This document shows, piece after piece, positions 42,891 through 53,172 of a stretch of DNA of 64,000 nucleotides. Source of the DNA: Ectobius pallidus (lineage: Eukaryota; Arthropoda; Insecta; Blattodea; Ectobiidae); the NCBI GenBank assembly GCA_964059195.1, contig CAXKWD010000003.1, forward strand, positions 18,024,606-18,088,605, given 5' to 3'. A model generated the notes under the pieces. That model was not told where the DNA came from and did no database searches. It saw only the letters and a program-made list of their open reading frames with translations. The translations under genes and the position numbers were made by a program. The stretch's first letter is position 1. Each line of letters begins with the position of its first letter.

Positions 42891-43320
42891 GTAATTCATG
42901 TATTGTTTAAATTCCGAGGCAGGCGGTCGTGTCATTCGTGGTGGACGAAGCCGTGACTTTGGAGGTTTTTTTCTCGGGGATGCTCCCGTTTCCCCATCTC
43001 ATTCCACCAACACTCGCCACTTCACCTTTAAACTCCCCTTCTTTATCATCCCGTTTCCTTTCCCGGCTTTCGGTCCATCCATTTCGGACCGCTGCGGGCC
43101 TCTCCCGTCCTACCCCTTGGCTTGTGGTCATGTGGTTGTTGGTGGTGTGCTGCACACCTGGGGGCTCTCTTCGTGAGGGGGCCTTTGGGCATGCCAATCA
43201 TCCCATTCCCCAGGGGTTGGCACAAAGGGCCTGCAGATGTGGCCTACATGCTTGAGGTCGTTCCCAACCCGCCTCTGCCCCTACGCGGGGAGAAAGTAGA
43301 AAACAGAATTTGTGTATTGC
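42891..43320. repeat. GC- and CpG-rich block of unknown origin
   Basis: Stands out against the AT-rich background: CATTCGTGGTGGACGAAGCC, TCGGACCGCTGCGGGCCTCT, CTCTTCGTGAGGGGGCCTTT, TGAGGTCGTTCCCAACCCGC. Frames of 92-108 residues exist in three plus frames and one minus frame, as expected for GC-rich DNA, and none has a recognised domain. It could be a transposon 5' UTR, an unknown SINE body or a CpG island. Confidence 0.45.
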
Positions 43321-43975
43321 ATTCGCGGTCGCTAAATATAGAATTGCACTTGGCAGCTCCAAGAAGGCTAATTTCATCTGATAGCTGTTTTCTTAAGGGT
43401 TATTGGGTGAAGTTTGTATTGTTCGTGCCATTTTAAGAAGGCCCCGTCCCAAACCATCGTCTGTCTACAAAAGAATATAATAGCATTGTTCCCTAATCCG
43501 AAAATCTGCACCGACTTCGACACCGACAAAGAGCAGGTGCTCTTGCAGTCGCGTGGGTTTCCCCAGTGTTGCCACTGTCATTCACTACTTCTTAAGTAAA
43601 GTAAGTGCTGTGGTACGTATTTGGCAATATTGTACTGGACTGAAGACAAGTGTAATTACGCCTAATTACCTTTCTATTCACTGTTCGACAGGTCGAAAAG
43701 GTTTAGGGTGGCAGCAGGTAGGGGAGGTTCTTGGAAAAAGAGTCTTTAAAAAGTGGCACCCACTGTACCATTTTCAATATTTGCAGTGTGGGTTTCCAAC
43801 TGGCGGCCTGCAATGTCATTTTGAAAAATGTATTAATTTTTTTTTATTAAAATATATTATAACGTCAGTAAGTGTTCAGTTTTGGTTAGATAAATTGTGA
43901 GTTTGTAATTTTAATTTATAATTACATAATTAAAATTCATGTTATATACCGTTGAGCTCGATCAATAAAATAAAA
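43321..43975. other. Unassigned stretch
   Basis: The plus-strand frame 43553-43900 (115 aa) has no recognisable domain. CTTCGACACCGACAAAGAGC and the following GC-rich patch are not repeated in the window. Confidence 0.35.
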
Positions 43976-43977
43976 TA

Positions 43978-44278
43978 GACTTAATACCAGTAACTCAACA
44001 ATGTTTATTTTATAATTCACCTAGGCCTTTCGGCGTATTTCCCCCATCTTCAGGGCATCGACAGACACACAATGAAGAGGCCACAGAGGATGATTCAGTA
44101 ATAGTGTTTATAAAGCTCTTAGAAATTTTATTTTATAAATGTGACAAGATGCCGTTTTGGTTTTAATTATTGAGGCATCCAAACTAGCAAAAGAAGATGC
44201 CCTGAAGATGGCGGAAATACGCCGAAAGACTTAGGTGAATTATAAAATAAAACATTGTTGAGTTACTGGTATTAAGTC
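43978..44278. mobile_element. MITE-F, 301 bp with ~82-bp TIRs
   Basis: Left 43978-44059 starts GACTTAATACCAGTAACTCA; right 44196-44278 is its near-perfect inverse, ending ACTGGTATTAAGTC. Both ends are bordered by TA (43976-43977, 44279-44280), as for Tc1/mariner-type insertion. CTTTCGGCGTATTTCCC and GGAAATACGCCGAAAG are the inner stem. A second, interrupted copy lies at 57670-59262. Confidence 0.88.
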
Positions 44279-44280
44279 TA

Positions 44281-45165
44281 TTAAGTGCCAGTATGGTACT
44301 TTATGAGATTGTGTGGGGGACGAAAAAAGTCTGTCCGTCTGTCCATCCGTGTGTCTGTACGCACCATAACTCAAATACGCTTTTTCGGATTTTCATGAAA
44401 CTTGGAAAAAACATTTATAATATCCATGGGAAGAACCCTATTGATATTGAAGCAAATCGGTTCAACGGTACCGGAGTAATGCCCAATTTAGTGCCTATTT
44501 TAATAGATTATATTAGAAAGGCGCCATAGCTCAAATACGCTGTATCGGATTTCCATGAACCTTGGTATACGCATTAATGACGCCCATGAAAAGTACCCTA
44601 TTGAATTTGAACCTAATCTGTTGACCAGTACCGGAGTAAAACCCAATTTAGTGTCTATTTTAAAGGCGCGGTAACTCAAATACGCTTTAGCGGATTTTTA
44701 TGAAATTTGGTATACACATTTATAATGTCCATGGGAAGAAGTCTATTGATATTGGATAAAATCGGCTGACCTGTTTCGGAGTAATGCTCAATTTAGTGCC
44801 TATTTTATGGTAATATACGTATTCGAAAGAATTTATGAAATGCAAATCAGTTATCATGACAACATAGCCTATTGTTTTACTGTGATTTTATAAGGCTTTG
44901 GCAATTAAAATACAGTTAGCCATGACAAATAACACTATTGCTTTACATGCGCTTATTCAACTAGACCGTTAAACTGTCCCAGGTGGCCGAGATGGTAACG
45001 GCTTGGCCTCAAATTCTGGAGTTCCATGGTTCAAATCCCGAAACCGGGAATTTGACTTTTTTTTTTTTTTTTTTTTTGTATTCTGCATATCATAACTGCA
45101 ATCATAACAGATTAAACAAAAACATACTGGCACTTTGTTACATCAGTTTACCTGATTTTATTTAA
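44281..45165 (+). repeat. Interspersed repeat P with internal triplication and nested SINE
   Basis: Starts right after MITE-F (TTAAGTGCCAGTATGGTACT) and ends ACATCAGTTTACCTGATTTT. The segment beginning CTCAAATACGC is present three times (44366, 44526, 44671), each with a GAAACTTGG-like and a TACCGGAGTAA-like block; other P copies have it once. SINE S6 lies at 44976-45079. Confidence 0.88.
44976..45079 (+). mobile_element. SINE family S6, short copy inside P
   Basis: GGTGGCCGAGATGGTAACGG (A box) and GGTTCAAATCCCG (B box), followed by GGGAATTTGAC and a run of T. It sits after AGACCGTTA, the same position as the S6 copy in the P element at 51742. Confidence 0.8.
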
Positions 45166-45587
45166 TTTTATAATTTCGTCGTTTTATTTCCTAATTTTAG
45201 AAATTCAGGTCAAGTTGAAGTACGGAACTGTAGAAGTGCAGCCTATGTCAAGTATTGGTAGAGCCTACATGATATAGGCCTAAGCAAAACGGATTACTCT
45301 CATATATAATTTGTATTGTATTTTCAGTTCATTATTTACAGCTTGAGTAACTTTATTTATCTATAGGCCTATGACTTCTTATGATATTATTACACAAATT
45401 ACTTCCATACTGATACATAAAGTAATATAAAGAAAGAAAGATCTCGGTCCAGCTCGTTAATTAACAAAATTGGACCAAGGGGGAAGAACTGACGAAGGGT
45501 TTTTGACAAATCTGAAAAATAACTAATATTGTATCCGTTATAATTAAGGAATCGCGCACAATGTGCATTATCTTAACCTACTGACAA
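45166..45587. other. Unassigned stretch
   Basis: Two TAGGCCTA octamers near 45275 and 45364. No coding. Confidence 0.35.
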
Positions 45588-45706
45588 TCACCCAGTCCTG
45601 AAACTGGGAAAGGGATTTTTCACTACTGAAAAATCGAATCGAATCAAACCCGGGCCGCCGGAGTGTTAAGCAGGCGCGCTACCGACTCACCCACGGCGAC
45701 GGTATC
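45588..45706 (-). mobile_element. SINE family S1
   Basis: On the minus strand: CCGTCGCCGTGGGTGAGTCG, then TTAACACTCCGGCGGCCCGG with a B-box-like GGGTTTGATTCGATTCG, then GATTTTTCAGTAGTG and TTTCCCAGTTTCAGGACTGG. It matches 63866-64000. Confidence 0.75.
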
Positions 45707-45770
45707 CGTTAAGATATCACCTAAGAGTAGTAAAAACCTTTTGTTTTGAAAGTTTCATAATACCAACCAA

Positions 45771-46262
45771 TACCTTACTTACTTACTTACTTAGTTACTC
45801 ATTGGCATTAGACAATTACTAAGCAAGCTCAAGGAATATTATCTATATTATGGAACCCGAAGGTTCATTGCCGCGCTTACCTGTGCCCGCCATTCACCCC
45901 TATTCTGTGCTAACTCCATCCAACCATACATGGCAAACACTACTTCCCTTAAATCTATCCTAATATTGTCCTCCCTATTACATTTACCATTGCCCTCCCA
46001 CCTACGTCTAGGTCTTCCAAGTGGTCTTTTCCCTTCGGGTCTCCGAGTCAATACATTTAAGATATATCATTCTTCCCCCATGCGCGCAACATGTGCAGCC
46101 CATTTCATCCTCCGTGATTTAATTACCCTTACTATATCCGGTAACGAGTACAGGTTATGAAGCTTGTCGTTATGCAGTTTTATTCAGTCCCCATTTTCAT
46201 CTATTTTAGGCCCAAATATTTTCCTAAGCATCCTGTTTTCGAATACGCTCAGATTATGTAGT
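45771..46262 (-). mobile_element. LINE-A 3' end
   Basis: The tail TACTTACTTACTTACTTAG at 45776 marks the 3' end. The minus strand has CGGCAATGAACCTTCGGGTT, GTAGGTGGGAGGGCAATGG and the C-terminal coding. An extra GGTAAATGTAATAGGGAGG segment relative to 7508 interrupts the frame near DNIRIDL. Confidence 0.85.
45848..46160 (-). pseudogene. LINE-A ORF2 C-terminal remnant
   Basis: Minus-strand pieces read RPEGKRPLGRPRRRWEGNGK, then CNREDNIRIDLREV, then MELAQNRGEWRAQVSAAMNL and RVP, the end of the protein as lost in the 7512 copy. GHVARM is replaced by CAAHVARM-like sequence. The plus frame 45930-46160 is a shadow. Confidence 0.75.
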
Positions 46263-46806
46263 GATTCAAATAGCATCTGTATTAAATTTTCCAAGTCGGA
46301 GGAGATGGACTACTCTTGCGCTGACCCCTTCAATGACATTAATTTAAGTAACTACTTCCTTGTCCCGAAAATGGGCTATTTAGGAAGCAAACTTACTAAT
46401 GCCAAGTATACTATTAAGCGTGATGGGCTAATAAGAAACCGATCTGGAGCTTAACTCGCAGATCGATTACAAAAATAAAATTTAATCAATAATACAGCAA
46501 ACCGAAAACCATTTTCCACTCGTCGATGAAATTTAAACAAACTAATGACAAGTTAAGTAAACAATGCGAGACTTCATCTGCGAATACTGAACATAAAATA
46601 TAAATTTTAAGATTTATTTAATACAAATGTAAAACATTTTTATCGTTTTTGGGCAGTATTTGTTATTTGGATTAAATTCGTGTAGAAATTTTATTCTTTT
46701 TACTTTCTTTAAAGTAAACAATTAATATTATTTGTAAAACTCTTAAAATAATGGATTTATTATTAGAATCTCTAACAATACTGGGGTATATAAGTACATT
46801 ATATTT
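46263..46806. other. Unassigned, with a P fragment
   Basis: 46375-46490 resembles the distal part of P (GATCTGGAGCTTAACTCG, CAGATCGATTACAAAAATAA). The rest is unassigned. Confidence 0.4.
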
Positions 46807-48581
46807 CTCCTAGGCGACTTAAATAGTAAAAATGAAATTTGGGACTGTAGAGTTACAACTCCTAATGGTCGGCGTCTTCTAGATACAATTAATACTAATG
46901 CAATTCACATTGTAGCCCCATCTATGCCGACGTATTATTCTAACAATCCAAATGTTTTTCCTGATATATTGGACATAGCACTTACAAAGAACTTCTCTTC
47001 TCAACTTTTCACGCATGTCTTACCTGAATTAGACTCTGATCATTGTCCAGTAATCCATACTTTCTGTGAAGAACAGGAATTTGCTACCTGACCTCCTAGT
47101 TTACTTAAAGGATTTGTAAACTGGGAAATTTTCAAAGAAAATCTAGATTCAGGACTGCAACTATTTCTGCCTTTGAAAGAAAGAAGTGACGTCGTGGCTG
47201 CTGTAGATCATTTTACAAACACAATCTGTTCTTCCTTGAAGTCAGCAGTGTCGTCTCCTCGCTCAACTAACCGAGCAAGGTTTCATGAGGAAATTCCAGC
47301 AAAAATAATCAAATTGATAAAAACTAAACATCAGGTACGAAGATTATGGCAAAATTAAAGACAACCTTGGCAGCGCCAAAGATTGAATCAACTAATAAGA
47401 CAAGTAAAAAAGGCATTGGATGATTATAGATTTAAATCTTACCAACAGCATCTTTCTACCATTTCGCCACATGACTGTACATTATGGAAAGAAACAAAAA
47501 TAATTCTCCGTGAACCTACTATAATACCACCTTTGAAAATAGCAAACGATCATTATAGGCTACAAGTGACGCAGATAAATGTAAAATTTTTGCTGACTCT
47601 TTGGAGCATACTTTTACACCTAATCCTGTAATCAATGACGAACACAATTCAAAAATAGAAGACGAACCAATATTTTATGTCACCGCACCTTTGCCAATTC
47701 GCTTTACTGCTCCCAGTGAATTAGATTTTATAATTAAAAATCTGCAAAGCAAGAAGTCACCTGGACATGATTTGGTTCCAAACTTAGCTTTGAAGCATTT
47801 GACCAGGAAAGCTCTTGCCTTTCTTGCCTCCATATTTAATGCTCTTCTCCGTTTGGGACATTTCCCTGAGATCTGGAAACATGCTGAAATCATTGTTTTA
47901 CATAAGCCTGGAAAACCTGTAAATCTTCCATCTAGCTATCGCCCAATAAGTTTACTACCTACATTATCGAAAGTTTTCGAAAAGGTAATCCAGCAACGTC
48001 TATGTAAATTTCTACATGATAATTCAATCTTACCTCCACAACAATTTGGTTTCAGAAAACACCATTCTACTACTCACCAACTACTGCGTGTTACTGAATG
48101 CATAGCCCGAGGGTTTTTGAAGCTAAACATCATACAACAGCAGTATTTCTCGACTTCAAACAAGCATTTGACAAAGTGTGGCATTGTGGCCTTCTCTGTA
48201 AGTTGCACGCCTATATATATCGTGCTCAGCTTCCTCTCAGACCGAACATTCTGTGTCAGAATCGGAAATGATAAATCACCAATCAAGCCTATCAAATCTG
48301 GTGTTCCGCAAGGATCAATTTTAGGGCCTATTCTCTTCAATGTTTATACTTATGATATGCCATGCCCATCTTTCACCTACGTCGCCATGTATGCAGACGA
48401 CACTGCAGTATATACCTCACATGAAGATATTCTTAAAGCAACTTCTCGTCTGCAATCAGCATTGTCACGAATAACTGACTGGCTTTCTAAATGGCGTATT
48501 TCACTTAACTATGCTAAATGTGAAGCAATGATCTTCACTTTACGTCGTCCAATAACTCCTCCAGCTATTACTCTTGACTAA
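46807..48581 (+). pseudogene. Jockey-like LINE ORF2 (endonuclease + reverse transcriptase), broken
   Basis: Frame from 46807: LLGDLNSKNEIWDCR (GDxN endonuclease block), PDILDIALTKN and SDHCPV, the C-terminal APE-type endonuclease motifs. It is broken by TGA 47089-47091 and TAA 47356-47358, then a frameshift near 47570-47600. The frame 47601-48581 (326 aa) carries SPGHDLVPN, SSYRPISLLPTLSKVFEKVI, QQFGFRKHHSTTHQLLRV, GVPQGSILGPILFNVY and AMYADDTAVY (YADD at residues 264-267). Residues ~171-210 are out of frame; the shifted frame restores AVFLDFKQAFDKVWHCGLL with the first catalytic Asp. The start of the endonuclease and the C-terminus after PAITLD are missing. Non-functional. Confidence 0.92.
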
Positions 48582-48718
48582 AATAAAGTCTAAAAAAATT
48601 ACTCCCTCACCAGACACAACAATGAGCCCATTCAGAATTGCTGTAAATCTTCTAAGTATTACCACAAACTTAAAGAAATGTGAACCTTGAAATATATCTA
48701 CCCCTACCTACTAGGCCG

Positions 48719-49058
48719 TCGGCCTCGGTGGTCTAGAGGTAGCGTGCCCGCCTCTAGATCAAACCCGGCCGCGGTCGATGGCCCTCCCTCCGGGAGGGAC
48801 TTTAAGCTGGGGGTCCCGTGTCATAGATTTACGGCACGTAAAAGAACTCCAAGCCTAAATTAGAGCCTCTGGACAAAATTGCTCGGCCCTTTCACGTCCA
48901 AGAAATACTTAGTTTCCAGAGGGGGGTTGCGAGGCGATGGGCTTACCACCTGTCCCTCTACCTTCTCTCGGAAAATAAGCATATCAAAATTAGTATAGGT
49001 AATGAAACCTCCATTGGAGGCCCCTTCGCCCCACCTGGGGATCATAGGGTACCAGATA
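48719..49058 (+). mobile_element. SINE family S3, full copy with perfect 15-bp TSD
   Basis: CTACCTACTAGGCCG at 48704-48718 and 49059-49073. The head TCGGCCTCGGTGGTCTAGAG has an intact A box TGGTCTAGAGG. The B-box region (CCTCTAGATCAAACCCGGCC) has lost ~15 bp, and the segment between GTCGATGG and CCTCCGGGAG is also deleted. Tail GGGTACCAGATAC. 340 bp. Confidence 0.95.
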
Positions 49059-49084
49059 CTACCTACTAGGCCGAGTCGAAATTG

Positions 49085-49520
49085 ATTTTTTTTACTTTCC
49101 TAGTACCATCATCATCATCATCATCATCATCACGGTTCTTTGAAGTACAGTATGTCTACATCTTCCGTATTCTTAATCTCCAAGCCTCTCTTTCCTACCA
49201 TAGATTCTCAGGAATGTTTTTGTTCTTCATATCTTCTTGTATCCCATTAAACCATGTCTTCTTTGGTCTGCCTCTCTTCTTTCTGCCCAGAGGATTCCAT
49301 CTGAAGATCTTCTTTGGAAATCTCTCCTCCCCCATCCGTCTCACATGACCATACCATAAGAGTTGCTTTTCCTTAATTTCATCTATTAGGCCTATAATGT
49401 GTGTACTTCCATTTGTTCCACCTTAAAATTTATATTTGCATTTCTCCAAAAATCCACTTCTGTTGCTAATAATGTTCTTTCCTCTCTCTTTTTAATTGTC
49501 CAAATTTCTAAACCGTATTG
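49085..49520 (-). mobile_element. LINE-C 3' end with (TGA)n tail
   Basis: Minus strand: coding segment followed by a GATGATGATGATGATGATGA tail (49107-49133 on plus). Related to the copy at 40085. Confidence 0.8.
49190..49470 (-). pseudogene. LINE-C ORF2 C-terminal remnant
   Basis: Minus-strand reading: LLATEVDFWRNANINFK, later KEKQLLWYGHVRRMGEERFP, then KKIFRWNPLGRKKRGRPKKT and WFNGIQEDMKNKNIPENLW with a stop. WYGHVRRMGEERxPKK...GRKKRGRPKKTW is the same domain as at 40085 (KWDGHVLRM...GKRRRGKPKECW). A frameshift separates the DFWRNA block from the GHVRRM block. Confidence 0.82.
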
Positions 49521-49628
49521 TACTATTTTCTTAATTGTTTAATCATAAATACAGTACACGCCGCTATTTCTGAACCGTATCGTGCTATTTTCTTAATTGT
49601 TTAATCACAAATACAGTGCACGCCGCTT
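49508..49628 (+). repeat. ~60-bp tandem duplication at the MITE edge
   Basis: TATTTTCTTAATTGTTTAAT and CAGT(A/G)CACGCCGCT occur twice (49525-49565 and 49586-49628). The second copy is the left end of the pogo-like MITE, so its terminus is partly duplicated. Confidence 0.75.
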
Positions 49629-50411
49629 ATTGTGATCATTTCGGGACGCAGTTAATCTGATAATATTAACCGATTGATAACAGTACCCGAAAGAATTAAT
49701 TGAAAGTTATTTATTCATAATTAAGATAATACACCACAAAACAGAATTTAATATATTTATTCATAAAGTATTACATAACTGTGAAACATTGAACCACTCA
49801 TAGGCTAATACAGTACTAGACTGCAAGCAACTATTTTTTAAACCAGAAACAAAGTTTTTAAATGTTTTTACTTTCCTTTAGGAGTCCCTAACCAATATTC
49901 CATTCTCAGTTACGAGTTACGACTGTTATTTGAAATCTCTGATCTACTGTGAACACCGCTTAGCAAAACATCTAATGCCTGTCTGTTCAATACTTTTCAT
50001 TTTACGCTAGCCATCACTGCATGTCAACACTGTTATCTTCATAAATAAAAAAAACAGCAGGTTAAATGTGGGGTGAAACATGTTTTATTGCTTAAAAGAG
50101 AAAGTTAGGTAATGCCACCCCCTCGAACTGGTCATCCTGTGAGCTGGGAACTGTATTGCTACCTCCAGAACAACACAATAGGCCTACCGTTGAGTTAGAA
50201 ACGAAATCCTTATGAACGAAATATTGAATGACGTACACTACTTGGAAATAAAGCCGCAAAAAGGAAAATGTGACAGCATAAACTGAATTTTTGATCACCA
50301 TAAACAGCATTTTTTCAATGTATCAGTATTGATCCGTACGAGACTTCATAAAAGTGATAACCTTCCCTGATTTATAACATCATCCGCGATTACATTAAGC
50401 GGCGTTCACTG
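49614..50411. mobile_element. Pogo-like MITE, 798 bp
   Basis: Termini CAGTGCACGCCGCTTATTGT and ATTAAGCGGCGTTCACTG, bordered by TA on both sides (49612-49613, 50412-50413). CAGT ends with TA target duplications fit the pogo/Tigger branch of Tc1/mariner. The interior is non-coding; the frame 50092-50310 has no motif. Confidence 0.78.
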
Positions 50412-50590
50412 TAGCCTATACTGTTTTTTCCTTCTCATGATAGCCTATATCTGTCTCACAATATTACATTTAATAGGGATATCGCTTTTCTGCCCTGAGT
50501 GTTTCTTTCTCCATTCCACCATCTTTATGAATCGCAATGCCTAAATGTTCTCTGTATTTTTAATAATACTTTCCTAGTAAGAGACCCTGT

Positions 50591-50970
50591 GCGTGCCCAG
50601 CCCTAGATCCGAAGGTCGCGGGATCAAACCCGGCCGCGGTCGGTGGGTTTTTCAGGATATAAAATTCTTGGGCACGGAGTCCTCCGGGAGGGACTTTAGC
50701 TGGGGTGGGGGGGAGGCGTGTCGTAGATTTACGGCACGTAAAAGAACTCCAAGCCTAAATTAGAGCCTCTGGACAAAATTTCTCGGCCTTTTCATTCCCA
50801 GTAATACCTTAGTTTCCTGAGGGGGGGGGGTTGAGAGACGATGGGCTTACCACCTGTCCCTCTGTCCTCTCTCGGAAAATAAGCGTAGCAAAATTCATAT
50901 TAAGCAACTGAAACCTCCACTTGGAGGCCCCTTCGCCCCAACATTAGAGCTATAGGGTTCCAGACAGACA
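50591..50970 (+). mobile_element. SINE family S3, 5'-truncated
   Basis: Starts GCGTGCCCAGCCCTAGATCC; B-box region GCGGGATCAAACCCGGCCGC; body to GGGTTCCAGACAGACAG. Possible decayed flanks AGTAAGAGACCCT and AGTAACAGACTCT. Confidence 0.85.
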
Positions 50971-50976
50971 GTAACA

Positions 50977-51741
50977 GACTCTAAAATTTAGCTAATGTAT
51001 GTACAAGATGGGGAAAAATATTATTTTACTATTTGTAGGCGATATGAATCCATATAACCTCTGCATGCGGAGAAAACTCAAATAATAGATTTACATAATT
51101 ATACTTGCAATGGTAGTCAAGACATTAGGGCTCTCCCACAGACGTGGTAATAAAAATGAGGCGTGCGCACTAAAGTGTGAACTCGGAATGTTCTTTATCA
51201 TTTTTTGCTACATTCAGCTTTATAATTACTCCACTGCCGAGCTATTAATGTTGCAAAGCAATCTCATTTCACCCCATAAAAACCGTCATTACAATTATGT
51301 CAGCAACAAATCTTCCTGGCCAGTCTTCGCGCAAGCGCAAAATGACTTCATGAAAAACTTAACAACCATACTGGCAATTGTAAGTTGGTTTATGAACGGT
51401 CTTTGCATTAATGAGATTCTTTTTCTTTCTCTTCAGATGAAAACTATCGTTTTTGCTTTTACCTTGTGTAGTTTTCCCTCACTTTATTTATTTTTCTTCC
51501 CCGCGCATCCTTTTCCGTTACTCCCGTCAAGCTGTGTAACTTTACTGTCTTGTCTTGTTGTTCTTCGGATCTAACAATATATTTATCTTAATCCGTAACC
51601 TGTTGTTCAATTAACTGTTCGCCGTTTCCTGTTAATGATATTTCCTACTAGCAGGTGACCGCAGCCTCGCCCGCGAGTATTAATTCAGAAGTTAAAAATT
51701 AAGAGCATAGGTAATAGTTAATTCATTATATTTATTAAGAT
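50977..51741. other. Unassigned; holds the longest non-transposon frame
   Basis: The plus frame 51110-51574 (154 aa) is hydrophobic near its C-terminus (FAFTLCSFPSLYLFFF) but has no recognisable domain, no homologous copy here and no splice context. I treat it as chance. Confidence 0.35.
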
Positions 51742-52462
51742 CCAGTATGGTACCGGTACTTTATGAGATTGTGTGGGGATGGGAAAATGTCTGTCCGTCG
51801 TCCGTGTGTCCGTCCGTCCGTGTATCTGTACACGAGATGACAAATACGCTTTATCGGATTTTCATAAAACTTGGTATACACATTTGTAACGTCTATAGAA
51901 AGAAGCCTACTAATATTGGACGAAATCGATAGACCGGTACCGGAGTAATGCCCAATTTAGTGCCTATTTTTATGGTAATGTTTTTAGGAAGACTTTATCA
52001 AATGCAAATCAGTTATCATGACATCATATTGTTTCACACTATTCATATACGGCTTTGGAAGTTGCAATACAGTTAGCTACGACAAATAACAGTATTCCTT
52101 TAAATACGCTTATCAAAGTAGACCGTTATTCTGAGCGAAGTGCCCGAGCTGGATTCGCATTCTGGAGGTCCCTGGTTCAAATTCCGGGACCGGCCATTTT
52201 GACATTTTTTTTAATGTGAGTGTGCTATTGTCAAGATATCACAAATCTGTATAGTTCTGCTGATGCTGGACGATTTTAATCTGATTTTTTACTAGACCTT
52301 TATTCTTCCATAAGCCCCGCTTAATGGATTACTCTGGAGCTTAACTTGAAAATCAATAAAAAAAATTTTTTTTGAATATCATAATTGCAATTATAACTGA
52401 TTAAACAAAATCATCATGGCACTTTGTTACAACAGTTTACCTGATTTTATTAACACCTAAAT
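51742..52462 (+). repeat. Interspersed repeat P with nested SINE S6
   Basis: Begins TTAAGATCCAGTATGGTACC; GTCTGTCCG repeats; one GATTTTCATAAAACTTGGTA block; ends CAACAGTTTACCTGATTTTA. S6 at 52133-52293. Confidence 0.88.
52133..52293 (+). mobile_element. SINE family S6 inside P
   Basis: Flanked by AGACCGTTATTCT (52120-52132) and AGACCTTTATTCT (52294-52306), 12/13 match. The head GAGCGAAGTGCCCGAG has lost ~13 bp of the A-box region; the B box GGTTCAAATTCC is kept. Confidence 0.85.
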
Positions 52463-52935
52463 CACGTTGAGTACATTGCACGATTAGAAAGCGTCGCCAG
52501 GGAAAAAAGACCTCAGATTCGAGTTCCTTGGCCTAGAAAACAACTGCATAGTGAGTTCCGTCCAAATCGAACAATGTTTGCCCATATAGGTCTAGCCTAT
52601 ATTCGTTATCCCACTTCCGTCTAGGTTGAAAATTTCAGATTTCAGATTATAAACAAATGAATCGACCAGCGTGGGCTTACAAAATTCAAGCGATCGCTAT
52701 GCTTTTATTTCCAAGGTATCACAAAAATAGGCAAAGCCACCTGCAATTGAATATGACAGTTGAAATGTATTACTGAAAACTGATGCTTTGATAGCGCAAA
52801 AATTAAAAATCCGGCTTCGAGATGCATTCGACCACTTTTCAGTTCATCTATTTTTTAAATTTAATATATCTGCGTGCAGTAGATTTCGCTGGGCATCGCG
52901 TACAGATAGATAGACAGACACTTCTTATTAATGGA
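52463..52935 (-). mobile_element. Helitron-related family Q
   Basis: On the minus strand: GTCTGTCTATCTATCTGTAC, GCGATGCCCAGCGAAATCTA, GCAGGTGGCTTTGCC and CCAAGGAACTCGAATCTGAG, ending with GCTTTCTAATCGTGCAATGT. That last block recurs as TTTCTAATCGTGGAATGT in Helitron H (53770), which links Q to Helitrons. Confidence 0.6.
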
Positions 52936-53032
52936 TTGTTAAGAACAGAATGGATTATTGTATAGAATTTCTCGTGTGAGAAAGACATAATTATAATAGT
53001 AAAAATTCCTATGGTAAATACGATAGTTGGGG

Positions 53033-53166
53033 ATGAGTTAGCACAGGGTGGATTGTCGGGCACAGGTAAGCGCGGCAATGAACCTTCGGGTTCCGTAAAA
53101 TAGATAATATTCCTTGAGCTTGCTGAGGAATTGTCTTTTGCCATTGAGCAAGTAAGTAAGTAAGTA
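53033..53166 (+). mobile_element. LINE-A extreme 3' end
   Basis: GTTAGCACAGGGTGGATTGT through GCGGCAATGAACCTTCGGGT to the tail GAGCAAGTAAGTAAGTAA. No coding left. Confidence 0.85.
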
Positions 53167-53172
53167 ATGTAA

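Noticed and set aside
42898..43436. Three overlapping plus-strand frames and one minus-strand frame
   Set aside because: Several simultaneous frames are expected in a GC-rich block, and none has a recognisable motif.
51110..51574. 154-residue open frame, the longest outside recognised transposons on the plus strand
   Set aside because: No domain, no conserved neighbour, AT-biased composition and a hydrophobic low-complexity end; length is within reach of chance in 64 kb.
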